From Posidonia oceanica (Eukaryota; Streptophyta; Magnoliopsida; Alismatales; Posidoniaceae), in the NCBI GenBank assembly GCA_037176725.1, contig JAZBRS010000020.1, positions 82,716,001-82,780,000 on the forward strand: a stretch of 64,000 nucleotides of DNA, read 5' to 3'. Below are positions 21,577-33,025 of this stretch, in pieces; position 1 is the stretch's first letter, and every line of letters starts with the position of its first letter. The position numbers and the translations under genes are program-made. The notes under the pieces were generated by a model. It was not told where the DNA came from. It saw only the letters and a program-made list of their open reading frames with translations, and searched no databases.

Positions 21577-24500
21577 ATGGTACCCAAAGGCAGAGGCAAA
21601 GCGAAGGTTTCGGCATCTAGTTCTGGCTTGGAGGATGAGGGCAGTTGGAAGGGAGTTCGGCAAGAGTTGGGGGAAATGGTGCAGGGACTCGTGCAATTGC
21701 TTGGAATGATCAGTTCCAGTGAGACCAAGGGTGACCCGCGGATTTCCTAGTTCCGTAAGCTTAATGCACCGAACTTTGATGGTAAGGGCAAGCCAGAGGA
21801 TGCAGAGTCTTGGCTCTCTAAGGTTGAGAAGATTCTAGAGAGTTTGGAGTGCTCGGAGGAGAAGTGGGTTCGTTTGGCAACCTTCCAGTTCAAGGGTGAA
21901 GCCGGCCAGTGGTGGAAGTCTGCGCGCCGCCTCAAGTTACCTGATACAGATCTACTAGCTATACCCTGGGAGGAGTTTCGGGAGGTGTCCTATGAGCTGT
22001 ATTTCCCCGAGTATGAGCGAGATCGCTTGGATAGGGACTTCCAGAATTTGAAGCAGGGGAGCATGTCTGTGGCGGAGTACGAGGCAGCTTTCACGCAGCT
22101 GGAGTAGTTTGCTCAAGTGTTTGACTCGGAGACGCGCCGAGCAAAGAAGTTTGTGGAAGGTTTGGTGCCAGCTCTTCGGTCAAGGGTTTTGGGTTTCAGA
22201 TGCCCGACCTTGGCTGATGCTGTAGAGCTCGCAGCCAGGTATGAAGATGACCGCAAGCTGTTCCTGGAAGAACACCCCAAGGGGAAGGGGAAGTCGTCCT
22301 CTCAGTAGCCTTGCATTTCTAGAGGGCTGAGCTCTGGTAGTTCTGGGAGCTCAGGGAAGAAGAGGAAGGAGTGCACAGATTCTGTTGCTGAGGAAGGGCA
22401 CAGTTCTTTTTGAAGAGGGAGTTCTGGATACAGCCAAACAGGCTCGAGTGGAGGTCCAAGAACCTGTTTCAAATGTGGGAAGCCAGGACACATGGCTATG
22501 TATTGCAATAGTAAATCGCAGAACGCAGGCCTTGTGAGATGCTATAATTGCGAGAAGACTGGGCATATCTAGCGGAGCTGTCTTGAGCCTCTAAAGCCTG
22601 TTGGAGATGCACCTCGTCAGCCGACCAGGGGACGAGTGTTTTCTTTAGCCGCTCCCAATGCTGGACCCTCGGGAGATGTTGTTGAGGGTAAGCAGCGAGA
22701 GTGAATTGTATTGTGGATTTCTGTGCTGTATTATGTATCCAGTACTATTCTCTATTAATGTAAGTGTGGTTTGTTGTTGTGTTGCGGTTTACCAGGTTCT
22801 TTTCTTATGGCTGGTAATATGGCCAGAGTTTTGTTTGACTCAGGGAGTTCTTACTCATTTATATCTAAGTCATTTGCAGCTGAGCTTGGCAAAAGACCAG
22901 CAAGATTAGCATTCCATCTTGATGTGGTGACTCCTTTAGGGGAGCATAGCCTGGTATGGAAGTTTCTGAGGTCCATTGGTGTGAAGTTGGGAGAGATGGA
23001 CTTTGAAGCCAATCTGATACTTATGGACATGCGGGAGTATGATGTCATACTGGGGATGGACTGGCTGGCACAGTATTCAGCTGTAATTGACTATGCCAAG
23101 AAGACTGTGGTGGCGGAATGTCCCGACCAGGGATGGTGCATGGTCCAAGGGGTTAGACTGGGAGGGCCAAAAGATCATTTCAGCAATGAATGCCTATCAT
23201 CATCTAGCAAGAGGCAGTGTGGGCTACCTAGCCAGTGTGACTGTGTCCTCTTCATCAGCTGTGAGGATACAAGACATACCAGTGGTTAGTGGGTATCCTG
23301 ATGTGCTTCCAGAGGATCTACCTGGTATGCCGCCACATAGGGAGGTGGAGTTCCAGATAGATTTGGTGTCTGGTTCTGGTGCTATTTCGAAGACCCCGTA
23401 TAGAATGGCGCCTGTCGAATTAAGGGAGCTCAGTAGTCAGTTGCAAGAACTGCTAGACAGAGGGTTCATCCGGCCTAGTGTTTCACCTTGGGGAGCGCCG
23501 ATTTTGTTTGTGAAGAAGAAGGATGGTACACTCAGATTATGCATTGATTATAGAATGCTGAATCAAATTACCATCAAGAACAAATACCCTTTGCCTAGAA
23601 TTGATGACCTATTTGACCAGTTGCAGGGAGCATTTGTCTTCTCCAAGATAGACTTGAGGTCGGGTTATCATCAGCTCCGAATTTGGGAGTCCGATGTTCA
23701 GAAGACAGCTTTTTGGACTCGGTATGGCCACTTTAAGTTCAAGGTCATGCCATTTGGGTTGACCAATGCACCGGCAGCGTTCATGGACCTGATGAACAGG
23801 GTGTTCAGGCCCTATCTGGATCAGTTTGTGGTAGTTTTTGTGGATGACGTGCTAGTATACTCTCCTGACGTAGAGACTCACCAGATGCATTTGAAAGCAG
23901 TTTTGGAGACTTTGAGGCAGAATCAGCTCTTTGCAAAGTCCTCCAAGTGTGAGTTTTGGCTCGAGGAGGTTGCTTTTCTTGGCCACGTCATCTGGGGTGC
24001 TGGAATCAAGGTTGATCCAGCCAAGGTTGAGGCTGTGAGCAGTTGGGATAGGCCAAAGACAGTCTCTGAGATCAAAAGTTTTCTAGGTTTGGTAGGATAT
24101 TATCGGAGGTTTATTCAGGATTTCTCCAAGATTGCGAAACCCCTGACCAGATTGACCTGGAAGGAAGTCTCTTTTGTGTGGGATTGGCGGTGCGAAGAGA
24201 GCTTCCAAGAGTTGAAGACTCGACTGGTTTCATCTCTTGTCTTAACCTTGCCCTCAAGGAGTGGTGGTTTCACAGTCTACAGTGATGCCTATGGAACTGG
24301 GTTGGGGTGTGTTCTGATGCAGCATGGTAGAGTTGTGGCTTATGCATCTCGACAACTCAAGGACCATGAGAAGAATTACCCCACTCATGATTTGGAGCTT
24401 GCTGCTGTGGTTTTTGCCTTGAAGATTTGGAGGTATTACCTCTATGGCAAACAGTTTGAGATCTTCACAGATCACAAGAGCCTGAAATACATATTCACTC

Positions 24501-26173
24501 AGAAGGATTTGAACTTGAGACAGAGGAGGTGGGTGGAGTATCTTAAGGATTATGATTTTAGTCTATCCTACCACCGGGGGAAGGCTAATGTGGTTGCTGA
24601 TGCTTTGAGTAGGCGTGCCTACTCGATGGCCAACCTGATGATTAAAGAATGGCATCTTCTGGAGGGGTCGGTCGAGTGCAAACCACAGAGGCAGTCTCAG
24701 GAATCAGGTAGAGTGTGTTTGGCTAACTTGTCAGTTCGCCCGAGGATGGTGGAGGCAATGACAGCGGCTCAGCAGTTTGATCCTTTTGTACTTGGAATCT
24801 GGAAGAAGATGGAGGTAAGGGAGGCACCCCATTTCTCTGTTGGGGTAGATGGTGGGCTCAGATATGACATGCGTCTGTATGTACCTCAAGTGGAGGAGGT
24901 GAAGCAGAGCTTGTTGGATGAGGCTCACTGATCCAGGTATACCATTCATCCCGGGAGCACCAAGATGTACAAGGATTTGAAGAGGAATTTCTGGTGGCTT
25001 GGAATGAAGAAGGAGATAGCTGAGCATGTGGCTAAGTGTACAACTTGCCAGATGGTGAAGATTGAACATCAGAAGCCTGGACGATTGCTGCAACCTTTAG
25101 ATATTCCGGTATGAAAATGGGAACATGTGTCTATGGATTTTGTGACCGGGTTACCCAAGAGCAGGAGGAAGAATGATTCTGTGTGGGTGATCATTGATAG
25201 GCTCACAAAATCAGCACATTTCCTACCTATGAGAGTGAATCTTCCCTTGCAGCAGTTGGCAGAGTTGTATGTGTCTGAGATTGTCCAGTTGCATGGAGTG
25301 CCAGTCTCCATTGTGTCTGACAGAGATGCTCGTTTCACCTCGAGGTTTTGGAAAGCATTGCAAGAGGCTTTTGGCACTGTGTTGAATTACAGTACAGTGT
25401 TCCACCCTCAGACAGATGGTCAGACGGAGAGGACTATTCAAACTTTGGAAGACATGTTGAGAGCCTGTGCTCTAGATTTTGGGGGTAGATGGGAAGAGCA
25501 CCTGCCGTTGGTGGAGTTTGCCTACAACAATAGTTTTCACTCCAGCATTGGGATGGCTCCGTTTGAGGCACTGTATGGGAGGCTGTGCCGGACACCCACC
25601 TGTTGGAGAAATGTAGGAGAACGCCAGCTTGTTGGGCCAGAGATTGTGCAGCAATACCAAGAGAAAGTGGATCTGATCAGGAAAAGATTGTTGACTGCAC
25701 AGAGCAGGCAGAAGAATTATGCAAACAGGAGGCGAAGGCCTTTGGAATTTGAGGTAGGAGACTTCGTTTTCCTGAAGGTGTCACCAACTAAAGGGGTTGC
25801 AAGGTTTGGGAAGCGAGGCAAGTTGAGTCCTCGATATATTGGCCCCTATGAGATTGCTAGAAGAGTTGGTGAGGTGGCTTACAAGTTGGATTTGCCTCTA
25901 GAGCTCTCAGGAGTGCATAGCGTCTTCCATGTGTCGATGCTGAGGAAGTGTGTTGCTGATGTTTCCCAGATCTTACCAGTACAGCCAGAAGGACCGCAGC
26001 AGGACCTGTCCATGGAGGAGAACACTATTCAGATTCTAGATCGTAAGGAGCAGGTTCTCAGGAACAAGGTTATTCCTTTGGTACTGTTTCAGTGGCAGCA
26101 CCATGGTATGGAGGAAGCCACTTGGGAGCGGGAAGCGGATATGTACTCTAGATACCCTTATTTGTTCCATTAG
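21577..26173 (+). pseudogene. Gag-Pol of a Tekay/Del-type chromovirus, decayed
   Basis: Full domain series on the plus strand. Gag from ATG 21577 (core about 21760-22270), CCHC knuckle CFKCGKPGHMAMYC (about 22460-22502) and a second, broken knuckle. Protease with DSG at 22837-22845. RT with FVDD at 23836-23847. RNase H about 24260-24620. Integrase with HHCC zinc finger (about 24925-25060) and core with SDRDARF and QTDGQTER, where the three catalytic acids appear present. C-terminal chromodomain (about 26020-26170, [13 protein letters not shown]), which marks the chromovirus clade. Breaks: stops at 21748, 22105, 22306, 22411, 22570, 24929 and 25115, and one frame change between about 23100 and 23175. 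Gag, protease and the rest otherwise stay in register. A candidate intron lies at 22688-22795. An active element would integrate into heterochromatin; this one cannot. Confidence 0.93.
22688..22795 (+). other. Candidate 108-nt intron at the gag-protease boundary
   Basis: T-rich stretch starting GTAAGC and ending TTTACCAG, with a branch-point-like CTATTAAT about 40 bases before its end. It holds in-frame TGA (22702) and TAA (22756). Excision joins G (22687) to GT (22796) and gives the expected run into the protease (…SFLMAGNMARV…DSG) with no frame change. Reading it as an intron is inference; an insertion with splice-like ends is the alternative. Confidence 0.5.
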
Positions 26174-26215
26174 CTGTGAATTTCGAGGATGAAATTTCTT
26201 TTAAGGGTGTTAGAA

Positions 26216-26844
26216 TGTAATATCCTGATTTTCCATAATATAATTTGAGTTAATTATTTTTGGAAAATCACCCCCTGTTGTTGTTGTGTGTTGGTGTTTG
26301 TGTGTCTCTGGTGGTTTTGTTTCTGGCTCCTCGGAGTTGTTTGGTGTGGCCGAGAGAAAGTAAGGGCTTGATGGAATGAAAGCTAAGACTTGTGTGTGGT
26401 TTGTGGTGAAAAATGGATGGGAATGCAATTTTCCCAATTTTCCTCCACATGTGCCCTTCTCTTTTCTTTCTTCCCTTCTTTCTTTTCTTTTCTCATTTTC
26501 CTTCCACCACCGACGACTGCTGCCACCTTGTGGATCGCCGGCGGTTGGTGGAGGAAGAAGAGAGGAGACTGGTGCTTGGAGGAGGAGCGGAGGCATGCCA
26601 GAGAGGTGTTCTTGTGCCCAGCAGTCGGAGGAGGTGGTTTTGCTCACCGGAGGCCGGAGTTGGAGGTTGAGAGTTCGTCGGTGTGGTGCGTGTTCTCCCT
26701 ATCGAATTCTTTCCTAAATTCATGCTTAAATGCTTTGAATGCATGTTATCTAGCTATGCCATGATAATTGTAGGATTTTATATGATTTTGATTGAAATGT
26801 GGAATGGGTTCGTTTTGACCTCTTGAGCTTTGCAATTTAATATC
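26216..26844 (+). mobile_element. Chromovirus 3' LTR, first part
   Basis: After the pol stop the sequence reads GAGGATGAAATTTCTTTTAAGGG, a polypurine-type region common before chromovirus 3' LTRs, then TGTAATATCCTGA, taken as the LTR start at 26216 (26208 is a less likely alternative). The LTR is interrupted at 26844 by element G and resumes at 46616 or 46621. Open frames in both directions at 26210-26760 are not supported as genes. Confidence 0.75.
26840..26844. repeat. Target-site duplication ATATC (left copy) of element G
   Basis: ATATC directly before TGTTGACACC at 26845. The right copy is at 46616-46620. Confidence 0.95.
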
Positions 26845-29800
26845 TGTTGACACCCCATTTCGACAAGGCTGAATCGGCAGATCTCTCTGGCGGCTAGGAA
26901 AAACCCAAAATCGCACATTTCTCTTCATCCTTCTTCCCAAATCAAAACTCCAGCTCAAACCTCAAAGCCAAACCTAGAACCACACCCATTTTCTAACCCC
27001 AAAACCTTACCCTGAAACCATCCCAAAACCTTACCCTGAAACCATCCAAAACCCAAGCCAAAACCAAACCCTAACCCTCCTTTTTATCCTTCAAAACTAG
27101 CCAACTTGACCTAAGCCTTTACCCCTCTTCCCGAGCTCAAAACTTGACCAAAATCCATAGGAAAATCCACCAACACCCACTCAACAAACCTACTCTAGAA
27201 CCTAGAAATTTCTAAATCTAACCCATTCCCAAAAACCCTAGAAAACCTAGGTGAATTTTCCCTTTTTCTACACCTTGAAACCCCTCCAAAACCTTCTTAG
27301 AATCAAACCAAAACCTTAGACCGAATACCTTAAGCCCTAGACTACCCACTCGCCAATTCTCACCCCATTCTGAGACCTCTAAGCCTTCCTTTCACCCAAA
27401 TTATCGTTTTCTCTCTCCAGGATTATCGTTTTCTCTCTCCTCTCTCTCTCTCCTGATTATCATCTCCCTTTTCATCCCCTTCTTGCCCTTTCCCTGACCT
27501 GGCTGTGGGCCCCCTTTGTGCTTCTATCCCTTCTCTATCTTATTCCTATTTTTATTTTATTTTTAGCATTTTCCTGAATTTTAAAAAAATCATTTCCCTC
27601 CAACTCATCTCTTTCCCTTTTATTTCTCCCTTTTTCCATTTTCTTCCTCCTTCCCTTTTCCTTTTCTTTCTTTTGCAAAAACCCATAAAAACCCCTAAAA
27701 ATCTGTAAAATTGCAAAACATAAAAGAGACAAACCAGAACTCTAAGAAAAACAATTAAAAAACATTAAGCAAGCAATTTAAAAACTTAAACTTAACTAAA
27801 TCAAGCTAAAAAGAAAATCAGGCATGCAAACTAAAAAATGCGAAACAAACCAAAATAAAATACTGAAAAATCTAGGAAAAAACTAAAACAAAATCAAGAC
27901 CCACCAAAAGTGAAAACCCTACCAAAAGAATTAAAAAATAAACCCTAAAAGAGAAGTGAAACAATTAAGAACACTAAGATAAGTAATTAATGAAAGAAAA
28001 AGCTTAACTTAACAAACCTAAGAAAAACAATTTGAGAACTCAATTAAAAAGAATGAAGAACACATCAAAAAGACTTGAAGACTCTTAATCAAACAAGAGA
28101 AACCTAATTAAAAAGCATCAAGAAAAATCAACAAAATAAAAATTAAAAAACCTAATCCAAAAGACTTAAGAAAGAAAAACCCTAAGAAGACTAAAACTTA
28201 AAAACCTAAAAACAATCCTAATTAATATGAAAATAAATCCTAAAAAATCCTAATCAATATCCTAAAATGCTCAACAAGAAAAACACATTTTTTAAAACAA
28301 TTTAAAAGGATTTAACAAACACTTAATCAAGTAAAAACTAATTAAAAGCAAAACCAAAACCCTAATCAAGCCCAAAACACACTAATTAACCTAAAAACAG
28401 TCACTAAAAATCTAATTAAAATCCTAACTCACAACACAACTTTTCTAGTATTTTTGCTTATTTTTAATTTTTTTTTTTTTTTCTCTTCTTCTAATTTTAT
28501 TTCCTTTCTCTTCCTTTCTTCTTCTTCCTTACTTTCTTTCCCACTTCTCATTCCTCTCTTCCTCCCCTTCATTTTCTTTTCTTTTACTGTGCTCAAGGCC
28601 CAGCCCATGTCCAACTTCTTCTTCTTCCCTCCATCCCTTCTTCTTCTTCCACTCTCCTCCTCTCTCACAACCTGCAAACGACAACACCTCTCCCCCATTG
28701 GTTTTCTTTTTTTTCAAACCTCCCTGACACCACCTTGACCTCCCACCATCACCCACGACCCACGACCAAGACCATTCCCTCCATGCCCTGCCAATGGTGG
28801 CAGAAAACAGAGACCCATGCCCTCCCTTTGACTGTTGGAAACCAGCAACTTTGAGGCAACAAAACTTGAGATCTTGGAACCATAAAGGAATTCGGCCAAT
28901 ACACCTGGAAAGACCAAACTCCCAGCTCCCTCACCCTTCTTCCAGAACTGAAAAACACCTTCAAACCTTCCCGGAATCAAGCTCCAAACTCTTCAGCACC
29001 CAACACCATCTTGCCGACCTTCCTCATTGCAAATCCACCACCACGAGCCTCCTAAAATCCCAGAACTTTGCCATCAGACTCACCAAGCAACCACCTTCCC
29101 AAGCCACCCAAGATCGCGTCCTAAAACCTCCCACACTCCTCACAGTCCACTACAAACACTTGGGTCCTCATTTTTGCCAAAAACTTCAAACTCCCATAAC
29201 TTCCTCTACACTCAGTGAAATTCACTTCCGTTTCCTCCCACGCACTCCCCGAACAACCACCTAGCCGCCCGTGCCTTCGCCTCGCCTTGGAGCGCCGCAC
29301 AACGCCGCACCCACCTCGGCCTTCACAGTTGAGCCTCCACTGAACCAGATCTCGCCCCGGGCTGTAGAACGCGCTTCTGATTACTCCGTCATCTTCCTTG
29401 GACCTCCGGCGACGCCCCCGAACCGCCCCCGCACCAGCAGCCGCCGTCCCCCGCCGTCCCCACTCTTCTCCGGCCGGCCGAAACCCACCCAGGTGGGTGG
29501 GCTGTTCCGGCGTGTGAAAGGGCCGAGGCAAACTTCCCCCGGATTCCCCTCGTCGCCCTCTTGCTCCTCGGCTTTTCCCCGAGGCGTTTCGTCACCTGTG
29601 CTGCCCGCAAAGACTCGCCGGAGTTGCCTTCTTCTCCGGCACCGGTCGCCGGAACTGCAAGGACAGCAGCTCCCCACGCGCGCCCGCCGCCGCTGAAGCT
29701 CCGCCGCAGACCTCCTCCGCCTCCGCCGCGTCACGCCGGTTCCCCCCCAGCTCTCCGCCGCCTCGCATCACCTCCCCTCCACCGGTCTAGAGGATCGCCG

Positions 29801-32800
29801 GCGAAGTTCGGCCCCCTCCACTGTAAGTCCTCCCCTTCTTTTCCTTTCTTTTGTTAACTTAGGTAATTTCTTTTACATTGCATTTCTTTCGTTTAAGTTT
29901 TTGATTATTGCGTTTAAGTCCAAAGCATGTTTAAACTTATGTTATTTTGATCTAAAACCATGTTAAATTGCAGGATCTGTTTATAGTTTTCAATATTTGC
30001 ATGAAAGTCCACTTACTGTGTTCGCTAGTTATAAAAAATTTCGTTTCAGCCCCTATGCTTTCAATATTTGCATCCAGGTCCTACAGTAGTTCATGTAATC
30101 TTAATATGCATAGTTTGCCTTATTGTATTGCATTCTATATCCCTGTTTTTTCCATTTTTGCTGTCTAATCCATTGTAATGTAGAACCTAGGTCTTAATTT
30201 AAATTGTTTGCTTACTGTATTGCATGTTTGCCCCTCTGATTTTTCTTTTTTGCATCTAGGTCCATTTTAAATGCATAATGATCATTTTGCATGCATCTTA
30301 GCTTATTGCATTGCATTTTCAACCTTGCATTTTCAAAAATTGCATGTCAGTCCATGGTCAGTGATTTCAGAACACATTTTGCATCTAAAATTGCATGCTT
30401 GACCCTTGCATGATTTAAAAATGACATATAGGTCCTTGCATCCCCTTAAAGTCATGTAAAAAGACCGTTTTGCCCCTAAAGTTGCATCTTAGCTCCTATT
30501 CTTACAAAATTGCATATAGACCCTCCACTTGCATTCTCAGACTCCCCAGGACCCTGTTTTCTGGAAAAATTGCATTTTAGCCTCTCATGTTTTAAAGAAT
30601 TGCTTTTTGCTTGTCCTTCGCTGTCAAAACCTCCTCTGATACATACCAACTTTTAAAAGCTGTGTTCTGAAGCCTATTTTTTGCAAAACTACCCTCTGCC
30701 ACCTCCTGTTCTCAGAATCCCTGCCTGTAAGCCCCATCCTTTTCAAAAATTTGCATTTAAGCCCCTTTTCTTTTTAAAAATAGCACTTGAACTCCTTTTT
30801 TTTTCTAAAAGTCTTCCTCCTTGTCTTTTCTGGCATCTCGCATGCATTTGCATTCATGTAGCTTTGCATTAAGTTTCTTTCGCACACACCAGAGCCCCCT
30901 CAGCTCCCATTCACCTGGGAGGACCCTTTTGCACATCCCTAGGACCTCCTGAACACCTAGGTCTGTTCTTCTCTCCTGTTCTGGCCTTTCCGCCCTGAAG
31001 CTGCGATATCTTTCAATCCGGCCGTTGGATCTTCCCAAACAAGCTGCCCAGGCGACCGCAGCGAAGCACTCTTCAGCATGGACCAAGCAGATTTCAGATC
31101 AGACCCCAGGATTTCCAGGTATGCCCTCCTGAACCTTTGCACTGCAATCATTCGCATGCCATTTGCATAGTTTGCCTCGTTTTCGCTTTCGGTCTCTTTG
31201 AGCATGTAGAATAGGACCTCCCCTTCTTGTCTATCAATTCCAATCCCCGTTTCGCGTACTCTTGAGTGTTTTGTGTTGTGTTTTCCCTGGTTTTGCCGCT
31301 TAATGTGACTTTCTTCCCCCTTTTCCACGATCCGATCGCATCGCGAGCTTTGGGCAGCATGCGAGACACACCGTGGAGCGGTTTAGTGGGAAACGGTCAC
31401 AAAGAGGCGGTAATCCCTCCGTTTGCTCACTCTCCCCTTTGCAGGTCTTTACACCCGCTCTGTGCGGCCCCGAACAGCGTCTGTTCTCACACACGCGCTG
31501 TCTTACCTCTCTTTGTCTTCTTCTGATCTTTTTCTTTGCATTAGCATTCGCATAGCTTTTCCGGGGTTTTGTTCCGCTGTTTTGGCACCGTTTCGCGTGC
31601 CTGCTTTGCTTTTGCACCGTTTTGCGCGCCCGTCTTGTTTTGGCACCATTTCGCGTGCTCGTAATCATCTTTTTGCATCGTTTTGCGTGCCATTCTGTTT
31701 TGTTGTCTCGTTTTGCGTGCCGTCTTGTTTTTCGCTTGCTTTGCATGCCGGTTTCGTTCTTTTTGCGTCGTTTTGCGTGCCATTCTGTTTTGTTGTCTCG
31801 TTTTGCGTGCCGCCTTGCTTTTTCGCTCATTTTGCCTGCCGATTTCGTTCTTTTTGCACCGTTTTGCGTGCCATTCTGCTTTCTTGCCTCGTTTCGCGCC
31901 CGTCTTGCTTTTTCGCTCATTTTGCCTGCCGATTTCGTTCTTTTTGCACCGTTTTGCGTGCCATTCTGTTTTCTTGCCTCGTTTCGCGCCCGTCTTGTTT
32001 TTCGCTTGCTTTGCGTGCCGGTTTCGTTCTTTTTGCATTGTTTTGCGTGCCATTCTGTTTTGTTGTCTCGTTTTGCGTGCCGCCTTGCTTTTTCGCTCAT
32101 TTTGCCCGCCGATTTCGTTCTTTTCGCACCGTTTTGCGTGCCATTCTGCTTTCTTGCCTCGTTTCGCGTCCGTCTTGTTTTTCGCTTGCTTTGCGTGCCG
32201 GTTTCGTTCTTTTCGCATCGTTTTGCGTACCATTCTGTTTTATTGTCTCGTTTTGCGTGCCGCCTTACTTTTTTCGCTTGTTTTGCGCACCGGTTTCGCT
32301 CTTTCGCATCGTTTTGCGTGCGTTGTTCGCTTCCCGCCTCGTTTTGCGTGTTTCGCGCCGTTTTCTCTTGCATGCCGATCGCATTGCATGGTTTTACCGC
32401 TGTTTTGTTTTCTCACTTGCATTTGCATATAGGGCTGTGATGCTTACTGCCTGGAGTTCTCACGAGCTAGGTTTCGCCTGGTTCGGAACACGGACAGCGT
32501 AGCTGAGCACTTAGAGAGCACGTTTACTTCCCTGCCTTGCATTTTCCCACTTAGAGCACTCCTTGAGCATTCATTTAGGCATTCATAGGCACATAGGCAT
32601 TCAATCCTGCATTTCCTTGCATATGCGAGCGTAAGCCTAGAAAGACCGATTCTCGGGCGTGTCGGGGGTGCCTAACACCTTCCCCGCGCATAACAGGAGT
32701 CCTTGCCCTGTCTTCTGGCCCGCAATGACCATATTGCCCCTATCCTAGGCTAGAGTCATCTCATTTACATTCATTTGCATTTGTTTTCCTTTGCATTGCT

Positions 32801-33006
32801 TTGCTTTGCATTTCTTTCTTGGTTTTGCGTGTTAATTCACGCATTTCCCCGGTTTTCCTTGTCTCCCGTTAATAGACATGGTGGCGACTCTGATTTGTCT
32901 TATCTTTCCCTTTTTCTCCTCGATTCTAAGTGTTTTCGAGTTGAGCCTCTTCCTCGGATCCAATCGCCGCTAATTAGCGAGCCTGATTCCGATCGGGATC
33001 GCTACA
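26845..33006 (+). mobile_element. 5' LTR of element G (6162 bp)
   Basis: Begins TGTTGACACC and ends GGGATCGCTACA. In order: an A-rich segment with many AACCCTAAAA runs (about 27680-28440); a pyrimidine-rich stretch (28460-28740); a GC-rich block (29240-29822) that ends in a strong splice-donor-like CACT/GTAAGT; T-rich TTGCAT...TAGGTCC motif repeats (29870-30560); a block resembling an older LTR tail (about 31320-31412); 90-bp repeats (31560-32390); and the conserved tail with a PBS copy at 32882-32890. Long overlapping open frames in the GC-rich block and the 90-bp repeats have no protein similarity that I recognise. Confidence 0.95.
31560..32390 (+). repeat. About nine 90-bp tandem repeats in the G 5' LTR
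   Basis: Units of about 90 bp built from TTTTGCGTGCC, 'GTCTCGTTTTGCGTGCC' and 'TTTCGTTCTTTTTGC' blocks (the last at 31751, 31842, 31932, 32021, 32112, 32201 and near 32292). Because 90 is a multiple of three and stop codons are absent, up to five frames stay open for 230-360 codons on both strands. The copy in the 3' LTR is at about 45168-45999. Confidence 0.85.
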
Positions 33007-33007
33007 G

Positions 33008-33025
33008 TGGCGACTCCGCTGGGGA
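33008..33025 (+). other. Primer-binding site of element G
   Basis: TGGCGACTCCGCTGGGGA, one base after the LTR end. Its complement fits the 3' end of a plant tRNA-Arg (acceptor strand beginning GACTCCG), the primer known for Ogre elements. It is intact, consistent with a young insertion. Confidence 0.88.

Noticed and set aside
26210..26760. Overlapping frames of 60-145 codons in the chromovirus 3' LTR
   Set aside because: They lie within the LTR, overlap on both strands, and have no domain; chance frames in sequence with few stops.
29121..29857. Pro/Arg-rich frames on both strands in the GC-rich LTR block, repeated at 42729-43465
   Set aside because: High GC content keeps frames open. The block lies inside an LTR and shows no recognisable domain; better explained as leader or promoter sequence.
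31300..32373. Long minus-strand frame (357 codons, Lys/Arg/Asn-rich) and overlapping plus-strand frames in the G LTR
   Set aside because: All arise from 90-bp repeats without stops; five frames are open at once, and no known domain is visible.
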